DNA of 64,000 nucleotides from Marinobacter algicola DG893. Its GTDB lineage: Bacteria; Pseudomonadota; Gammaproteobacteria; Pseudomonadales; Oleiphilaceae. The stretch covers positions 1-64,000 of the forward strand of contig NZ_ABCP01000018.1 in assembly GCF_000170835.1 (NCBI RefSeq), written 5' to 3'. The notes beneath the pieces were generated by a model. It saw only the letters and a list, made by a program, of their open reading frames with translations. It searched no databases and had not been told where the DNA came from. Of the stretch, positions 9,958 to 18,624 are shown piece after piece. The first letter of the stretch is position 1. Each line of letters opens with the position of its first letter. Both the position numbers and the translations under genes were made by a program.

Positions 9958-11399
9958 ACATAGGGGATGAGGGACTCACCGTAAAGGTGAAGTTCCTCCA
10001 GAACGTGCCGCTTTTCCGGCGTGAGCTCCGGATCGGCGGCCAGGCGTTGCAGTTCACGCCCAAACGCCTCCAGTGATCGCCAACCTTTTTTCGGACTCAT
10101 CAAGCGCTGGCTGCGGAATTCCTCCCAGCGCTCCATCTCTTCACCGATCAGCGTACTGGGATAATTCCTCGCCCGATAGCGAAACAACATTTCCTGCAGT
10201 CGACCATCCTCAAACTGTACTTCCTGCTCTCCCAGTGTTTCCACCGGCTGTTGTAATAGCCAGTTGAGTTTCTCGCGGTCGGTTTTGCCAATAAAGCCGC
10301 CGGCATAAAGCTGTTCATCCGGGTCTGTCAGATCCCCTTCGTGCGGCTGATCGAAGGCCTCGGCGATTCGGGCAGGCAGATCCGGCGCTTTACGAAGCAT
10401 GGTCAGGTGCTCGCGCAGTCTGTCGCCGTCCAGTTCCAGTTCTGCAAGGCGCTCTCCGGAGAGTGACTTCAGCATGGTGGCGGGGGCCAATACCGGGCAC
10501 TTGTTCAGTTGCACGCCTTTGAGTGGAAAACGGCTGGTGCCCTCCCCTAACTCCGCCTGGGAAGTAAATACCCGCTCACGGATTTGCTCAGGCGTGGCGT
10601 GAATCAACTCGCTGGGGTCTTCTCGCAGGTCGTACACAATCACCAGGTTCTTGTTGGTGGGGTGATCAGCCAATGGCGCCACCATTGCGCAGCAGCCACG
10701 AGTGGCCGGGTACTTTGCGGAAATGTGGAACACTGGCTTCATACTGGCAGTATCCAGCATGGCGCGGGCGGAGTGCTTGTCCTTGTTTTGCAGCACAAAC
10801 TCAAACAGCTTGGGCTGCTTCTCCTTGATCAGCTTTGCCACTGCAATCGTGGCCTCCACATCCGACATGGCATCGTGAGCAGCTTCGTGGGCGATGCCGT
10901 TGGCAACTGTGAGTTCTTCCAACCTGAAACTGGGGCTACCGTCTTCCTTCTTTGGCCATTGAATACCCTCTGGTCGCAACGCGTAGGTCAGACGCACCAT
11001 GTCGATGATGTCCCAGCGGGAATTGCCGTTCTGCCACTCCCGGGCATAAGGGTCGCGAAGGTTGCGGTACAGGGTATGGCGGGACACTTCGTCATCAAAG
11101 CGCAGGCTATTGTAACCCACGGCGCAGGTGCCAGGCTGGCTGAAGGCCTCGTTGATCTGTGCGATAAACTCCGCCTCGGGAAAGCCTTCTTCCAGTGCCT
11201 TTTGCGGGGTAATGCCGGTAATCAGGCAGGCCTCTGGTGAGGGCACATAGTCGTCTGCAGGCGCACAGTAGATGATCAGCGGGTCTTCGATGATGTTCAG
11301 GTCCGCATCGGTGCGCACGCCGGCAAACTGGGACGGACGGTCGTGTATGGGGTCGACACCAAAGGTTTCGTAGTCGTGCCAGTAGAAAGAGCGGATCAC
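9954..11399 (-). CDS. sbcB: Exodeoxyribonuclease I
   Basis: Single-strand 3'-5' exonuclease acting in recombination and mismatch repair. The 481-residue product shows the DEDD exonuclease domain: FYWHDYETFG, then RFDDEVSRHTLYRNLRDPYA, NSRWDIIDMVRLTYALRPEG and HDAMSDVEATIAVA, followed by the SH3-like and helical ExoI C-terminal regions. I chose a GTG start at 11399, which has GGAG seven bases upstream. A longer reading frame to 11501 would overlap the neighbouring secreted-protein gene and adds residues absent from E. coli ExoI. It is convergent with the TPR gene, the stop codons overlapping. Confidence 0.93.
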   Translation of the reverse strand: MIRSFYWHDYETFGVDPIHDRPSQFAGVRTDADLNIIEDPLIIYCAPADDYVPSPEACLITGITPQKALEEGFPEAEFIAQINEAFSQPGTCAVGYNSLRFDDEVSRHTLYRNLRDPYAREWQNGNSRWDIIDMVRLTYALRPEGIQWPKKEDGSPSFRLEELTVANGIAHEAAHDAMSDVEATIAVAKLIKEKQPKLFEFVLQNKDKHSARAMLDTASMKPVFHISAKYPATRGCCAMVAPLADHPTNKNLVIVYDLREDPSELIHATPEQIRERVFTSQAELGEGTSRFPLKGVQLNKCPVLAPATMLKSLSGERLAELELDGDRLREHLTMLRKAPDLPARIAEAFDQPHEGDLTDPDEQLYAGGFIGKTDREKLNWLLQQPVETLGEQEVQFEDGRLQEMLFRYRARNYPSTLIGEEMERWEEFRSQRLMSPKKGWRSLEAFGRELQRLAADPELTPEKRHVLEELHLYGESLIPYV

Positions 11400-11448
11400 C
11401 GAGAGAACTCCTGCATTGCGTGAATCGGTCGAATGCAGGGTAGTGTAA

Positions 11449-12309
11449 TCAAAACATCCCGGTACCGCGATCCACGTAATGCGTGCGCTCCCGCTGAACA
11501 CCGTTCTGCAGTGTCTGCATGTCCAGTGTCATGCTGGTGGGTAGATTCAGGAACACGCCTTCGGGCCCCTGGATAGCGCCTGGGCCTCCCAGGTCCTGCC
11601 AGTCCACGGACTCACGCTGGAACGCCAGGAACAGGTCTTCCGTAAAGCCAACAGTACCATCGCCATTGTCCACACCAATATCCATGGACAGCAGATTGGT
11701 CAACGGCACACATTGACTGCAGGTTCCGTCTTCACCCGCCAGGCCTATCTGGGTTGCCCGGTGATTGGTGGCCACTCCGGCGTCATCGAACAGCATGGCG
11801 TCCACCGGGTTGCCATCTGCATCGTTGATTTTCAGGTTCAGGTTGCCGCTGAAGCTGGCAAACTCACCAGACAGCGTGCCTCGTGCCTGGTTCAGGCCAA
11901 AGCGGAAACCGGAGAGCTGACCATCCCGCTCAGCCAGTTCGAGATAGGGTTCAATACCTTCAAAAGGAACCACCTCGTCCACGTTGTAGGTGTTGCCGTC
12001 AATCTGGACACGGGTGTCGTCGCGTACATAGTGGCCAAGCGCAAAATTCTTGATGTCGAGATCGGCGCCGGAATCATCCCCGCCCATCACCACACTGTCG
12101 GCGTTCAGCCGGGTTTCTGCGTCCACACCCAGTGTCACGCGAGTAAACCGGTGGTTAACTCCATCCACGTGGTCTACCGTCATCATTGCCTGCCCTTGCA
12201 CCTGGCTCATTTCCTGCTCGGAAATGGGCTCCAACTCTGCCAGGGCAACAGGCGACATACCCAAGCAGATGGTGAGAGGGACAGCATACCAACAAGCATC
12301 CTGTCTCAT
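11449..12309 (-). CDS. Secreted protein of unknown function (EMSxVxGQ motif)
   Basis: A 286-residue protein with a clear signal peptide (positively charged start, hydrophobic core to about residue 24, ALA before the mature ELEPISEQEMSQVQGQA). The short motif LxxISxxEMSxVxGQA near the mature N-terminus recurs in exported proteins of marine gammaproteobacteria, some of them pilus-associated; that link is tentative. The rest is Asp/Gly-rich and beta-like with one CSQC pair around residue 198. It is separated by 49 bases from sbcB, the next gene downstream, and has a 237-base spacer upstream. I do not recognise a function. Confidence 0.7.
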   Translation of the reverse strand: MRQDACWYAVPLTICLGMSPVALAELEPISEQEMSQVQGQAMMTVDHVDGVNHRFTRVTLGVDAETRLNADSVVMGGDDSGADLDIKNFALGHYVRDDTRVQIDGNTYNVDEVVPFEGIEPYLELAERDGQLSGFRFGLNQARGTLSGEFASFSGNLNLKINDADGNPVDAMLFDDAGVATNHRATQIGLAGEDGTCSQCVPLTNLLSMDIGVDNGDGTVGFTEDLFLAFQRESVDWQDLGGPGAIQGPEGVFLNLPTSMTLDMQTLQNGVQRERTHYVDRGTGMF

Positions 12310-12546
12310 AGTGTTGTGTCTCTGAATGTTGATTAGGCCTTGCCATCCGACGCCCGGCCTTGCTGCCTGCGGTTATTATTGTTGTTACCACGTTGGCAGG
12401 CGGTACTGGCTTTTATAGGAACCCTTTTTGTTACCGCAGAGACACTATATCCCAGGCAACCAGGCCAATAGAGTGAGATAGTTCACAGGGCATAGAATTC
12501 ACCAAAGCCACTGCTATACTGGGGTTAAATAATAAACGGAGCCCCC

Positions 12547-13575
12547 ATGACCATCCGCGTGCTTATCTGTGACGACTCCTCTCTAGCCCGAAAACAAATG
12601 GCTCGCGCTTTACCCAAAAACTGGAACGCGGAAGTCACCTTCGCCTTTGATGGCCGCAATGCCCTGGAAAAGCTCCGTGCTGGGGCCGGCGAATTGATGT
12701 TTCTGGACCTTAATATGCCGGAGATGGATGGCTACCAAGTGTTGGAAGCCATCCTGAAAGAGGATCTGCCGGTGTTGACCATCGTCGTTTCCGGCGACAT
12801 TCAACCAGAAGCGCGGGCCCGGGTTCGTAAGCTTGGCGCCATCGAATTCATCAAAAAGCCCACGGACATCGACCTGGTTTCAAAGCTGCTTCAGGACTAC
12901 GGCTTTCTGCGCCCTGAGGATCTGGTGGAAGAACACGAGCACAGTCCTGCTGCCGATACCACCAACACCGCTGCAGCTAGTGCGCCGATCAGCCTGAACG
13001 ACTATCTGCGGGAAATCGCCAACGTTGCCATGGGCCGCTCATCCGACCTGCTGGCACGCCTGCTGCGGGTATTCGTCAAACAGCCCATCCCCCGGGTGGA
13101 GATGATTGCCCGCTCGGAGCTCAGCATGGCGATTTCAGCCGCGCAGGCCGACAGCAGCTACTCCGCTGTCTGCCAGGGATTTACCGGCGCCGGTATTGCG
13201 GGAGAAGCCCTTCTGTTGTTTGCCGACGCCAGCTTCAACGACATGGCCGAACTGCTCCATTACGACGACATGGACACCGAAAGCATTCAGGTAGAGGTGC
13301 TCATGGACATGTCCAGCATCCTGTTTGGCGCCTTCCTCAAAGGCATTGGCGACCAGCTGGATCTCAAGCTTGGCCTTGGTCATCCAACCGTCCTGGGTCA
13401 GCATCGACAGATCGGAGACCTGCTGGAACACCACAGTACGCGTCAGGAAAAGCTGCTGTGCATTGAAATCAGTTATGAACTGGAAGACCGGGAAATCAGT
13501 TGTGACATGCTCATACTGCTGACCGAAGATTCAGTGCCCTTCCTTGAACAACGACTACAGTACCTGGTGGATTAA
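12547..13575 (+). CDS. Response regulator with CheC-like phosphatase domain
   Basis: A 342-residue fusion. Residues 1-120 form a receiver domain with D9/D10, phospho-acceptor D54, S82 and K104 (FIKKP), all needed for phosphorylation. Residues about 150-342 resemble CheC/CheX phosphatases: the first helix carries the E-x2-N signature (EIANVAMG, E156 and N159), while the second repeat (MDMSSILFGAF) lacks the Asn. It therefore looks able both to receive and to remove phosphate from a CheY-like protein, by family analogy. The next gene, a diguanylate cyclase, starts two bases after its stop, so they form an operon. No histidine kinase is adjacent. Confidence 0.88.
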   Translation: MTIRVLICDDSSLARKQMARALPKNWNAEVTFAFDGRNALEKLRAGAGELMFLDLNMPEMDGYQVLEAILKEDLPVLTIVVSGDIQPEARARVRKLGAIEFIKKPTDIDLVSKLLQDYGFLRPEDLVEEHEHSPAADTTNTAAASAPISLNDYLREIANVAMGRSSDLLARLLRVFVKQPIPRVEMIARSELSMAISAAQADSSYSAVCQGFTGAGIAGEALLLFADASFNDMAELLHYDDMDTESIQVEVLMDMSSILFGAFLKGIGDQLDLKLGLGHPTVLGQHRQIGDLLEHHSTRQEKLLCIEISYELEDREISCDMLILLTEDSVPFLEQRLQYLVD

Positions 13576-13577
13576 CC

Positions 13578-14543
13578 ATGGCCATTAAAGAGATCGGAGC
13601 AAGCACTTTCCACTGGCTGGTGGACATGCTGGAATCGGTGGAAGTCGGCCTGGTGGTTCTGGACCTGGACTTCCGCGTGCAGGCCTGGAACGGCTTTATG
13701 GAACACCACAGCGGCATCACCGCCAGCAAGATCCGCGAGCAGGTCCTGTTTGACATGTTCCCGGACATCCCCAAAGCATGGCTGACCCGCAAGGTCGACT
13801 CAGTCGCCATGCTAAACACCCGGGCATTCACTTCCTGGGAACAGCGCCCTTACCTGTTCCGCTTTCGCAACACGCGCCCGATTACCGGCACAGAAGATTT
13901 CATGTACCAGAATCTGACCATCAGCCCCCTCTCTGGGCCAGACGGCCAGGTCGAAAAAATCTGCCTGATGGTCTACGACGTTACCGACATCGCCACCAGC
14001 AAACGAGCATTAGAAACCGCCAACGAACAACTCGCCAAGCTCAGCATGACCGACCGCCTGACCGGCCTGCTCAACCGTGGCACCTGGGAAAACCTGATCG
14101 ACGCCGAATACGAACGCTACCGTCGTTATGGTCACAACACCTGCCTGATCATGTTCGACATAGACCACTTCAAAGCGGTGAACGATACCTACGGCCACCT
14201 GGCGGGTGACGAAGTCATCAAGTACACCGCCAAGGTTATGAAGGATAATCTGCGCCAGTCCGACAGCCCCGGCCGCTACGGTGGCGAGGAGTTTGGAATC
14301 ATCCTGCCCGAAACCGATGCCGAAGGCGCCAGGGTGATTTGCGAGCGCATAAGGGAAGCCATACAGAACAGCACGGTTCAGACCACGGCAGCGCCGATCC
14401 AATACACCGTCAGCATTGGCATCGCGCCATTAACGGATAGGCCGGAGAATCATATGCAGTGGTTACAACAGGCGGATGAAGCGTTGTACGCCGCCAAGGA
14501 AGGGGGAAGAAACCGGGTGGTGGTATTCGGGGAGAAGTCGTAG
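13578..14543 (+). CDS. PAS-GGDEF diguanylate cyclase
   Basis: A 321-residue cytoplasmic enzyme predicted to make cyclic-di-GMP. Residues about 10-140 form a PAS sensor domain (VGLVVLDLDFRVQAWNGFME). The GGDEF domain follows a short coiled linker, with FDIDHFKAVNDTYGHLAGD and the catalytic GGEEF at 235-239. An inhibitory I-site RxxD (R226-D229) sits five residues before it, so product inhibition is expected. It is cotranscribed with the CheY-CheC protein. In a window rich in flagellar, pilus and exopolysaccharide genes it is a plausible lifestyle switch, but targets are unknown. Confidence 0.93.
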   Translation: MAIKEIGASTFHWLVDMLESVEVGLVVLDLDFRVQAWNGFMEHHSGITASKIREQVLFDMFPDIPKAWLTRKVDSVAMLNTRAFTSWEQRPYLFRFRNTRPITGTEDFMYQNLTISPLSGPDGQVEKICLMVYDVTDIATSKRALETANEQLAKLSMTDRLTGLLNRGTWENLIDAEYERYRRYGHNTCLIMFDIDHFKAVNDTYGHLAGDEVIKYTAKVMKDNLRQSDSPGRYGGEEFGIILPETDAEGARVICERIREAIQNSTVQTTAAPIQYTVSIGIAPLTDRPENHMQWLQQADEALYAAKEGGRNRVVVFGEKS

Positions 14544-14571
14544 GTCGGATTACGCAAAGCCGTAATCCGAC
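14544..14571. repeat. REP-like palindrome (copy 1)
   Basis: Arms GTCGGATTACG and CGTAATCCGAC, 11 bp each and perfect, with a six-base loop, begin directly after the stop codon of the diguanylate cyclase and lie between convergent genes. The core GTCGGATTA/TAATCCGAC recurs at 46356-46391, also at a gene end, which suggests a dispersed REP-type element that may stabilise mRNA ends or end transcription. Confidence 0.7.
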
Positions 14572-14592
14572 ACCACGTTAAAAACGACTCAA

Positions 14593-14961
14593 TCAGTCCT
14601 GCTGCCAGCTCTGCACAGTTTCCTTGCCATGCTTCTGGCGCCACTCATTCAACACTTTGTGGTTCCCGCCGCGCGTCTTGACCACTTCACCGGTGTTGGG
14701 GTTCTTGTAGGTCTTCATTGGGCGCTTGGGACGGCTGCCGCTGGCTGTGTCGGCCTTGGCACCAGAAATGGACGGATCAATGGCGCCCAGAATCTGAAGA
14801 ACGTCTTTGGGCGACTTGTCGTACTTCTTCATCAGGTCGCGAACCTTGTTTTCAAACTCAAGCTCGCTTTTCAGCGCCTGGTCCTGCTCCAGTTTCGCCA
14901 GTTCTTCAGAGAGCTTTTCCATAAGCTGTTTTTTCTGGTAGTAATCGTTAATCTTTGCCAT
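14593..14961 (-). CDS. mvaT: MvaT/MvaU-type H-NS family xenogeneic silencer
   Basis: Small nucleoid protein of the Pseudomonas H-NS functional family that binds AT-rich DNA and silences acquired genes. The 122-residue product has the N-terminal oligomerisation coiled coil (YYQKKQLMEKLSEELAKLEQDQ, ELEFENKVRDLMKKYDKS) and the C-terminal AT-hook-like DNA-binding part (KTYKNPNTGEVVKTRGGNHKVLNEWRQKHG, split here by families into loop and helix). I use the ATG at 14961 with AAGGG upstream, not a GTG two codons earlier. It is a stand-alone gene with a 240-base upstream spacer. The AT-rich glycan genes at 26-30 kb would be natural targets (inference). Confidence 0.93.
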   Translation of the reverse strand: MAKINDYYQKKQLMEKLSEELAKLEQDQALKSELEFENKVRDLMKKYDKSPKDVLQILGAIDPSISGAKADTASGSRPKRPMKTYKNPNTGEVVKTRGGNHKVLNEWRQKHGKETVQSWQQD

Positions 14962-15153
14962 GGACACAAACCCTTATTTAAATAACTACTATTGATTTGC
15001 CGATATTCGAAGGCCGCAATTAGTTCAGACAACCAAGCACGGAACCTGCGAATGGATAATTTTTGAATATGATGGTTATGACTGAAAGTCACGAGAAATA
15101 GTAATCTATAAAACGGATCATGGCAAAATAATTCATTTACGAAAAAGTAACCC

Positions 15154-15183
15154 ATAAAAAAACCAGTCCGAAGACTGGTTTTT
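15154..15183 (-). terminator. Rho-independent terminator after nucleotide-sugar dehydrogenase
   Basis: Perfect 11-bp arms AAAAACCAGTC and GACTGGTTTTT with a CGAA loop; on the minus strand a run of seven T follows. It lies 20 bases after the stop of the dehydrogenase gene at 15203 and is a strong end for that transcript. Confidence 0.88.
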
Positions 15184-15202
15184 ATTTAAGTAGCAAAAGC
15201 GC

Positions 15203-16465
15203 TTATAAACGCAAATTAGCCTCACCCAATGGCAATACACCTTTCAGATCGAACAAAACCCCATTGTCTTTCATATATTCGCGCAGATCATGGGACGAGC
15301 GTGCCACATATTCCCTGTGCGGAACCGCCAGAAGTACCGCATCGTAACAGGCTTTTTCTGGATTCTGGTTCAATGTAATTCCGTATTCATGCTCAGCCTC
15401 TTCATTGTCGGCCCAGCAATCCGTTACATCCACCTTGCAACCAAATTCAGACAACTCCTTCACCACATCAATAACGCGGGTATTACGTAAATCGGGGCAG
15501 TTCTCTTTAAAGGTAAAGCCCATGATCAACACCCGAGCGTTGGCAACCGTATGCCCGGCTTTGATCATCGCCTTCACCAATTCAGACGCGGCATACGGGC
15601 CCATATTGTCGTTCACGCGGCGGCCAGACAGGATAATTTCCGGATGATAGCCAATGGCCTGGGCCTTGTGGGTCAGGTAGTAGGGATCCACACCAATGCA
15701 GTGTCCGCCAACCAGCCCCGGCTTGAACGGCAGGAAATTCCACTTGGTGGAGGCTGCGGCAATCACTTCATGGGTATCGATCTTCAGCTTCGAAAAGATC
15801 ATCGATAATTCATTCATCAACGCAATGTTCAAATCACGCTGGGTATTCTCAATCACCTTGGCGGCCTCGGCAACCTTAATGGAACTGGCTTTGTGAGTGC
15901 CTGCGGTAATAATACCGGCATAAAGTGCGTCCACTTCATCGGCGATTTCCGGCGTGGAGCCCGAAGTTACTTTTTTAATAGTCGTTACCCGATGCTCTTT
16001 ATCGCCCGGGTTAATCCGCTCGGGGCTATAACCGGCGTGAAAGTCCTGGTTGAACACAAGGCCGGAGACTTTTTCCAGAATGGGAACACAGACCTCTTCC
16101 GTGGCGCCGGGGTAAACCGTGGACTCATAAATAACAATATCGCCGCGTTTGAGCACGCTACCTACACTCTCACTGGCTTTAACCAGAGGTGTTAAATCCG
16201 GGGATTTGAACTCATCAATCGGCGTGGGCACCGTCACAATGAAGATCTGACAATCGCGGATACCGTCCAGAGAATCCGAAAACGACAACCCTTTTGAAGC
16301 CGCCAGCTCTTCGCGGGAAACCTCACGGGTAAAATCCACGCCATCTTTCAGTTCCGCGATTCGCTTCGCGTTAATATCAAAGCCGACAATTTCGCGCTTC
16401 TCTCCGAAAGCTGCTGCCAAAGGCAGGCCGACATATCCAAGGCCGACTACGGCGATTTTTTTCAT
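15203..16465 (-). CDS. UDP-N-acetylhexosamine 6-dehydrogenase (WbpO/TviB type)
   Basis: Oxidises C6 of a UDP-N-acetyl sugar to the uronic acid with 2 NAD+, giving a UDP-GalNAcA or UDP-GlcNAcA precursor for surface glycans. The 420-residue protein has the N-terminal Rossmann motif ([14 protein letters not shown]), the central dehydrogenase region with catalytic Cys256 in [11 protein letters not shown], and the C-terminal domain ([20 protein letters not shown]). This pattern is of the WbpO/TviB branch, not the UDP-glucose 6-dehydrogenase branch; exact sugar is inference. The ATG at 16465 is chosen over a GTG three codons upstream. It ends at a strong terminator and is the outermost glycan-linked gene. 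Confidence 0.9.
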   Translation of the reverse strand: MKKIAVVGLGYVGLPLAAAFGEKREIVGFDINAKRIAELKDGVDFTREVSREELAASKGLSFSDSLDGIRDCQIFIVTVPTPIDEFKSPDLTPLVKASESVGSVLKRGDIVIYESTVYPGATEEVCVPILEKVSGLVFNQDFHAGYSPERINPGDKEHRVTTIKKVTSGSTPEIADEVDALYAGIITAGTHKASSIKVAEAAKVIENTQRDLNIALMNELSMIFSKLKIDTHEVIAAASTKWNFLPFKPGLVGGHCIGVDPYYLTHKAQAIGYHPEIILSGRRVNDNMGPYAASELVKAMIKAGHTVANARVLIMGFTFKENCPDLRNTRVIDVVKELSEFGCKVDVTDCWADNEEAEHEYGITLNQNPEKACYDAVLLAVPHREYVARSSHDLREYMKDNGVLFDLKGVLPLGEANLRL

Positions 16466-16499
16466 GATTCCCACAATCCTTTAATAACAAATAACAGGT

Positions 16500-17897
16500 T
16501 CACACCAAACCAGGGATCATTATCCCCGTTAGTCCGGCGGAATGAAATTGGCTTTTCAACGATTCTTTAGCGCCTGCATCCCCATGCACAATCCGGATTT
16601 CCGAAGGTGCCGGCTCAATCCCGGTAACAAACCGCACCAGATCCGACTGCCCCGCATGGGCCGAGTAACCGCCCACTTGGTGAACCCGGGCGCGAATATC
16701 GTAACGCTGGCCGTCAAACTCCACCCAGCCACCACGGGGCCCGTGAGTGAGAATATCCCTGCCCGGCGTGCCTTTGGCCTGATAGCCCACGAACAACACA
16801 TCGTTGCGCTCACTCGCCAGCATGGCCTTGAGGTAGTTCACCACCCTGCCCCCGGCGCACATACCGGAGCCGGCCAGCACCACACAGGGGCGGTGTGATT
16901 TTGTCAGGTAATCCACGGCATTGAGGTGGTCTTCATGGCTGTCGATCAAGGTGAGCTGCTCGAACGACAGCGGGTGCCGGCCCTGGCTGACCAGTTCAGC
17001 GGCTTCAGCATCCCAGAAGGGTTTAAGGTCCCGGTAGATACGGGTAAAAGTGGCGGCCAGCGGCGAATCAACAACAATCTCAAGATCCCGCCAAGGCAAA
17101 TCTGGCGCAACCTCATCGCTGCCGAACTCGTGAATCAGGCTTTCAATCTCGTACAGCAACTCCTGCGTACGCCCAATGCTAAATGCAGGTACCAATACCG
17201 TCCCGCCATCCTCAAGAGCGTGCTCCAGCACCGCCTTGAGGCGATAGCGCCGCTCTTCCCGGCTCTCGTGGTCCTTGTCGCCGTATGTGCTTTCAATCAC
17301 CACCCTATCAGCACGTTCCGGCGGCTGGGGCTCAGGCAACAGTGGCGCATGGGGAGCCCCAAGATCACCACTAAACACAATCCGCTCGAACTCGCCATCG
17401 CTCTCCGCTTCGCACTCCACATAAGCCGAACCGAGAATGTGCCCGGCCCTTTGCAACCGAACGGAAAGCGACTCATCCTTGCCATCGAACACCGAATGCC
17501 ATTGCTCGTAGGGCACCGGCACAAGGCGGGACCGAATCAACCCCAGCACTCTCTCAATCAGGGCCCGGTCCCGGGTGAAGCCAATCTTAAGGGCATCCTC
17601 GAGAATTTCCGGCAGCATAATCGCCGACGGCTCCGAACAGATGATCGGTCCCTCGAACCCGGCGGCCAGAAGATAGGGAATGCGACCGACGTGGTCGATG
17701 TGCACATGGGTAACCACCAGCGCACGGATATGGCTGATAGGAAAATCAATGGAAAGATCCGAAGCGTTGGCACTGCTACCCGCTTCCTCTCCCTGGAACA
17801 GGCCGCAATCAATCAGAATACCCGAGGTACCAACCACCAGCTCATGGCAGGAACCGGTTACGCCTGTCACCGCTCCGTGGTGTTTTATGTCGATCAT
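16500..17897 (-). CDS. MBL-fold/beta-CASP hydrolase, copy 1
   Basis: A 465-residue metallo-beta-lactamase-fold protein of the beta-CASP group, which includes RNA-processing exonucleases. The metal motif HVHIDH is at residues 64-69; later motifs GHILGSAYVE, FSGDLG, ESTYGDKDHE, PAFSIGRTQELLYEI and a SAHAGQSDL-type C-terminal His region are all present, so it should be active. It lies 34 bases upstream of the dehydrogenase gene and may share its transcript. A second family member is at 47726-49087 on the other side of the glycan locus. A natural substrate cannot be told from sequence. Confidence 0.88.
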   Translation of the reverse strand: MIDIKHHGAVTGVTGSCHELVVGTSGILIDCGLFQGEEAGSSANASDLSIDFPISHIRALVVTHVHIDHVGRIPYLLAAGFEGPIICSEPSAIMLPEILEDALKIGFTRDRALIERVLGLIRSRLVPVPYEQWHSVFDGKDESLSVRLQRAGHILGSAYVECEAESDGEFERIVFSGDLGAPHAPLLPEPQPPERADRVVIESTYGDKDHESREERRYRLKAVLEHALEDGGTVLVPAFSIGRTQELLYEIESLIHEFGSDEVAPDLPWRDLEIVVDSPLAATFTRIYRDLKPFWDAEAAELVSQGRHPLSFEQLTLIDSHEDHLNAVDYLTKSHRPCVVLAGSGMCAGGRVVNYLKAMLASERNDVLFVGYQAKGTPGRDILTHGPRGGWVEFDGQRYDIRARVHQVGGYSAHAGQSDLVRFVTGIEPAPSEIRIVHGDAGAKESLKSQFHSAGLTGIMIPGLV

Positions 17898-17939
17898 AGT
17901 CCCTTACCGCTCTCCCTGAATGCTCTATACGCAGACACA

Positions 17940-18233
17940 TCACTCAGTGCGACGCTTCGCCTTCCTGTATACATCTGCTCTTTCACGCTTCCCTACGGCG
18001 ACAACAGTGACGGTTACCGTCTCATCCTCAACCTCATAGACGAGCCGGTACCCAACACTTCGAAGCTTAATTTTGTAACAATCAATGAATCCTGAAAGAG
18101 CATCGGAAGGAACACGAGGCGCATCAAGCCGTTCTACAAGCTTCTTCTTGAACTGCTTCTTTATAGGCTCTGCGAGCTTTTTCCATTCTTTTAGTGCGGA
18201 CGTTTTGAAGGCAAGCTGGTACTTAGAGCTCAC
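17940..18233 (-). CDS. relE: RelE-family mRNA interferase toxin
   Basis: A 97-residue basic protein with the RelE/ParE fold pattern: FKTSALKEWKKL, FKKKLVERLDAPRVP, YKIKLRSVGYRLVYEVED and VVAVGKRERADVYRKA. RelE-type toxins cleave mRNA in the ribosomal A site; the conserved basic residues (K/R in YKIKLRSVGYRL and GKRER) are kept, so it looks functional. It starts with GTG at 18233 inside the end of the antitoxin gene (11-base overlap), as usual for such pairs. Toxin and antitoxin have their own promoter. Confidence 0.9.
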   Translation of the reverse strand: MSSKYQLAFKTSALKEWKKLAEPIKKQFKKKLVERLDAPRVPSDALSGFIDCYKIKLRSVGYRLVYEVEDETVTVTVVAVGKRERADVYRKAKRRTE

Positions 18234-18471
18234 TCAGATCCACCCTGACACTCGGCTCCGAACGGCGTTCGCGCACGATCGCGGCAAGGCTCTGGTCGTC
18301 AAGACGCTCCAACATAGACTCATACACATCAGCCGGCACGCAGTAAAAAGCAGGCTTATTCCGGTTCAGCACCGCTACAGGAAAGCCATCCCCATCACGG
18401 ACTGTCGCCATTGGGTTCTTTTTCAGCTCAGACACACTGGCCGTTACTTCTGAATAAATTGGGCTGGTCAT
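18223..18471 (-). CDS. relB: RelB/StbD-type antitoxin
   Basis: An 82-residue antitoxin of the RelB/Phd-YefM group: the N-terminal DNA-binding half (YSEVTASVSELKKNPMATV, AVLNRNKPAFYCVPADVYESML) and an acidic, toxin-wrapping C-terminus (VRERRSEPSVRVDLSEL). I place the start at the ATG of MTSPIYSEV (18471), which has AGGTGA upstream; a longer frame to 18531 would run through the promoter. It precedes and overlaps the relE-type gene. The pair sits between the beta-CASP gene and the sulfate transporter and may stabilise this locus. Confidence 0.88.
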   Translation of the reverse strand: MTSPIYSEVTASVSELKKNPMATVRDGDGFPVAVLNRNKPAFYCVPADVYESMLERLDDQSLAAIVRERRSEPSVRVDLSEL

Positions 18472-18482
18472 AACATCACCTA

Positions 18483-18502
18483 AAGACCTGTTAACTGGTC
18501 TT
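18483..18502. promoter_or_regulatory. Palindromic operator of the toxin-antitoxin pair
   Basis: A 20-base inverted repeat, AAGACC-T-GTTAAC-T-GGTCTT, with 18 of 20 positions symmetrical, lies 12 bases before the antitoxin start and overlaps the downstream edge of its -10 box. This is where an antitoxin or its complex with the toxin would repress the operon. Confidence 0.7.
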
Positions 18503-18531
18503 ATAGTACGAGAACCATAAGAGTGACACAA
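18503..18531 (-). promoter_or_regulatory. Sigma-70-type promoter of the toxin-antitoxin pair
   Basis: On the minus strand TTGTGT, 17 bases, TACTAT gives a plausible -35/-10 pair directly upstream of the palindromic operator and the antitoxin gene. Confidence 0.55.
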
Positions 18532-18624
18532 GCTTTACTATCGCAATACGCACGGATAGCAAACCTACGGGAGATACCCTCAAAAAGTTTGATCGGACCG
18601 GAGGGCCTAACCCTACCTTCCGGG

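Noticed and set aside
11400..11501. N-terminal extension of sbcB to an upstream ATG
   Set aside because: It overlaps the secreted-protein gene, adds non-family residues, and a GTG with GGAG lies at the expected position 11399.
18538..18624. Possible terminator after the SLC13 gene (GGGCCT ... AGGCCC)
   Set aside because: Arms partly lie within the coding end and no T-tract follows on the minus strand.
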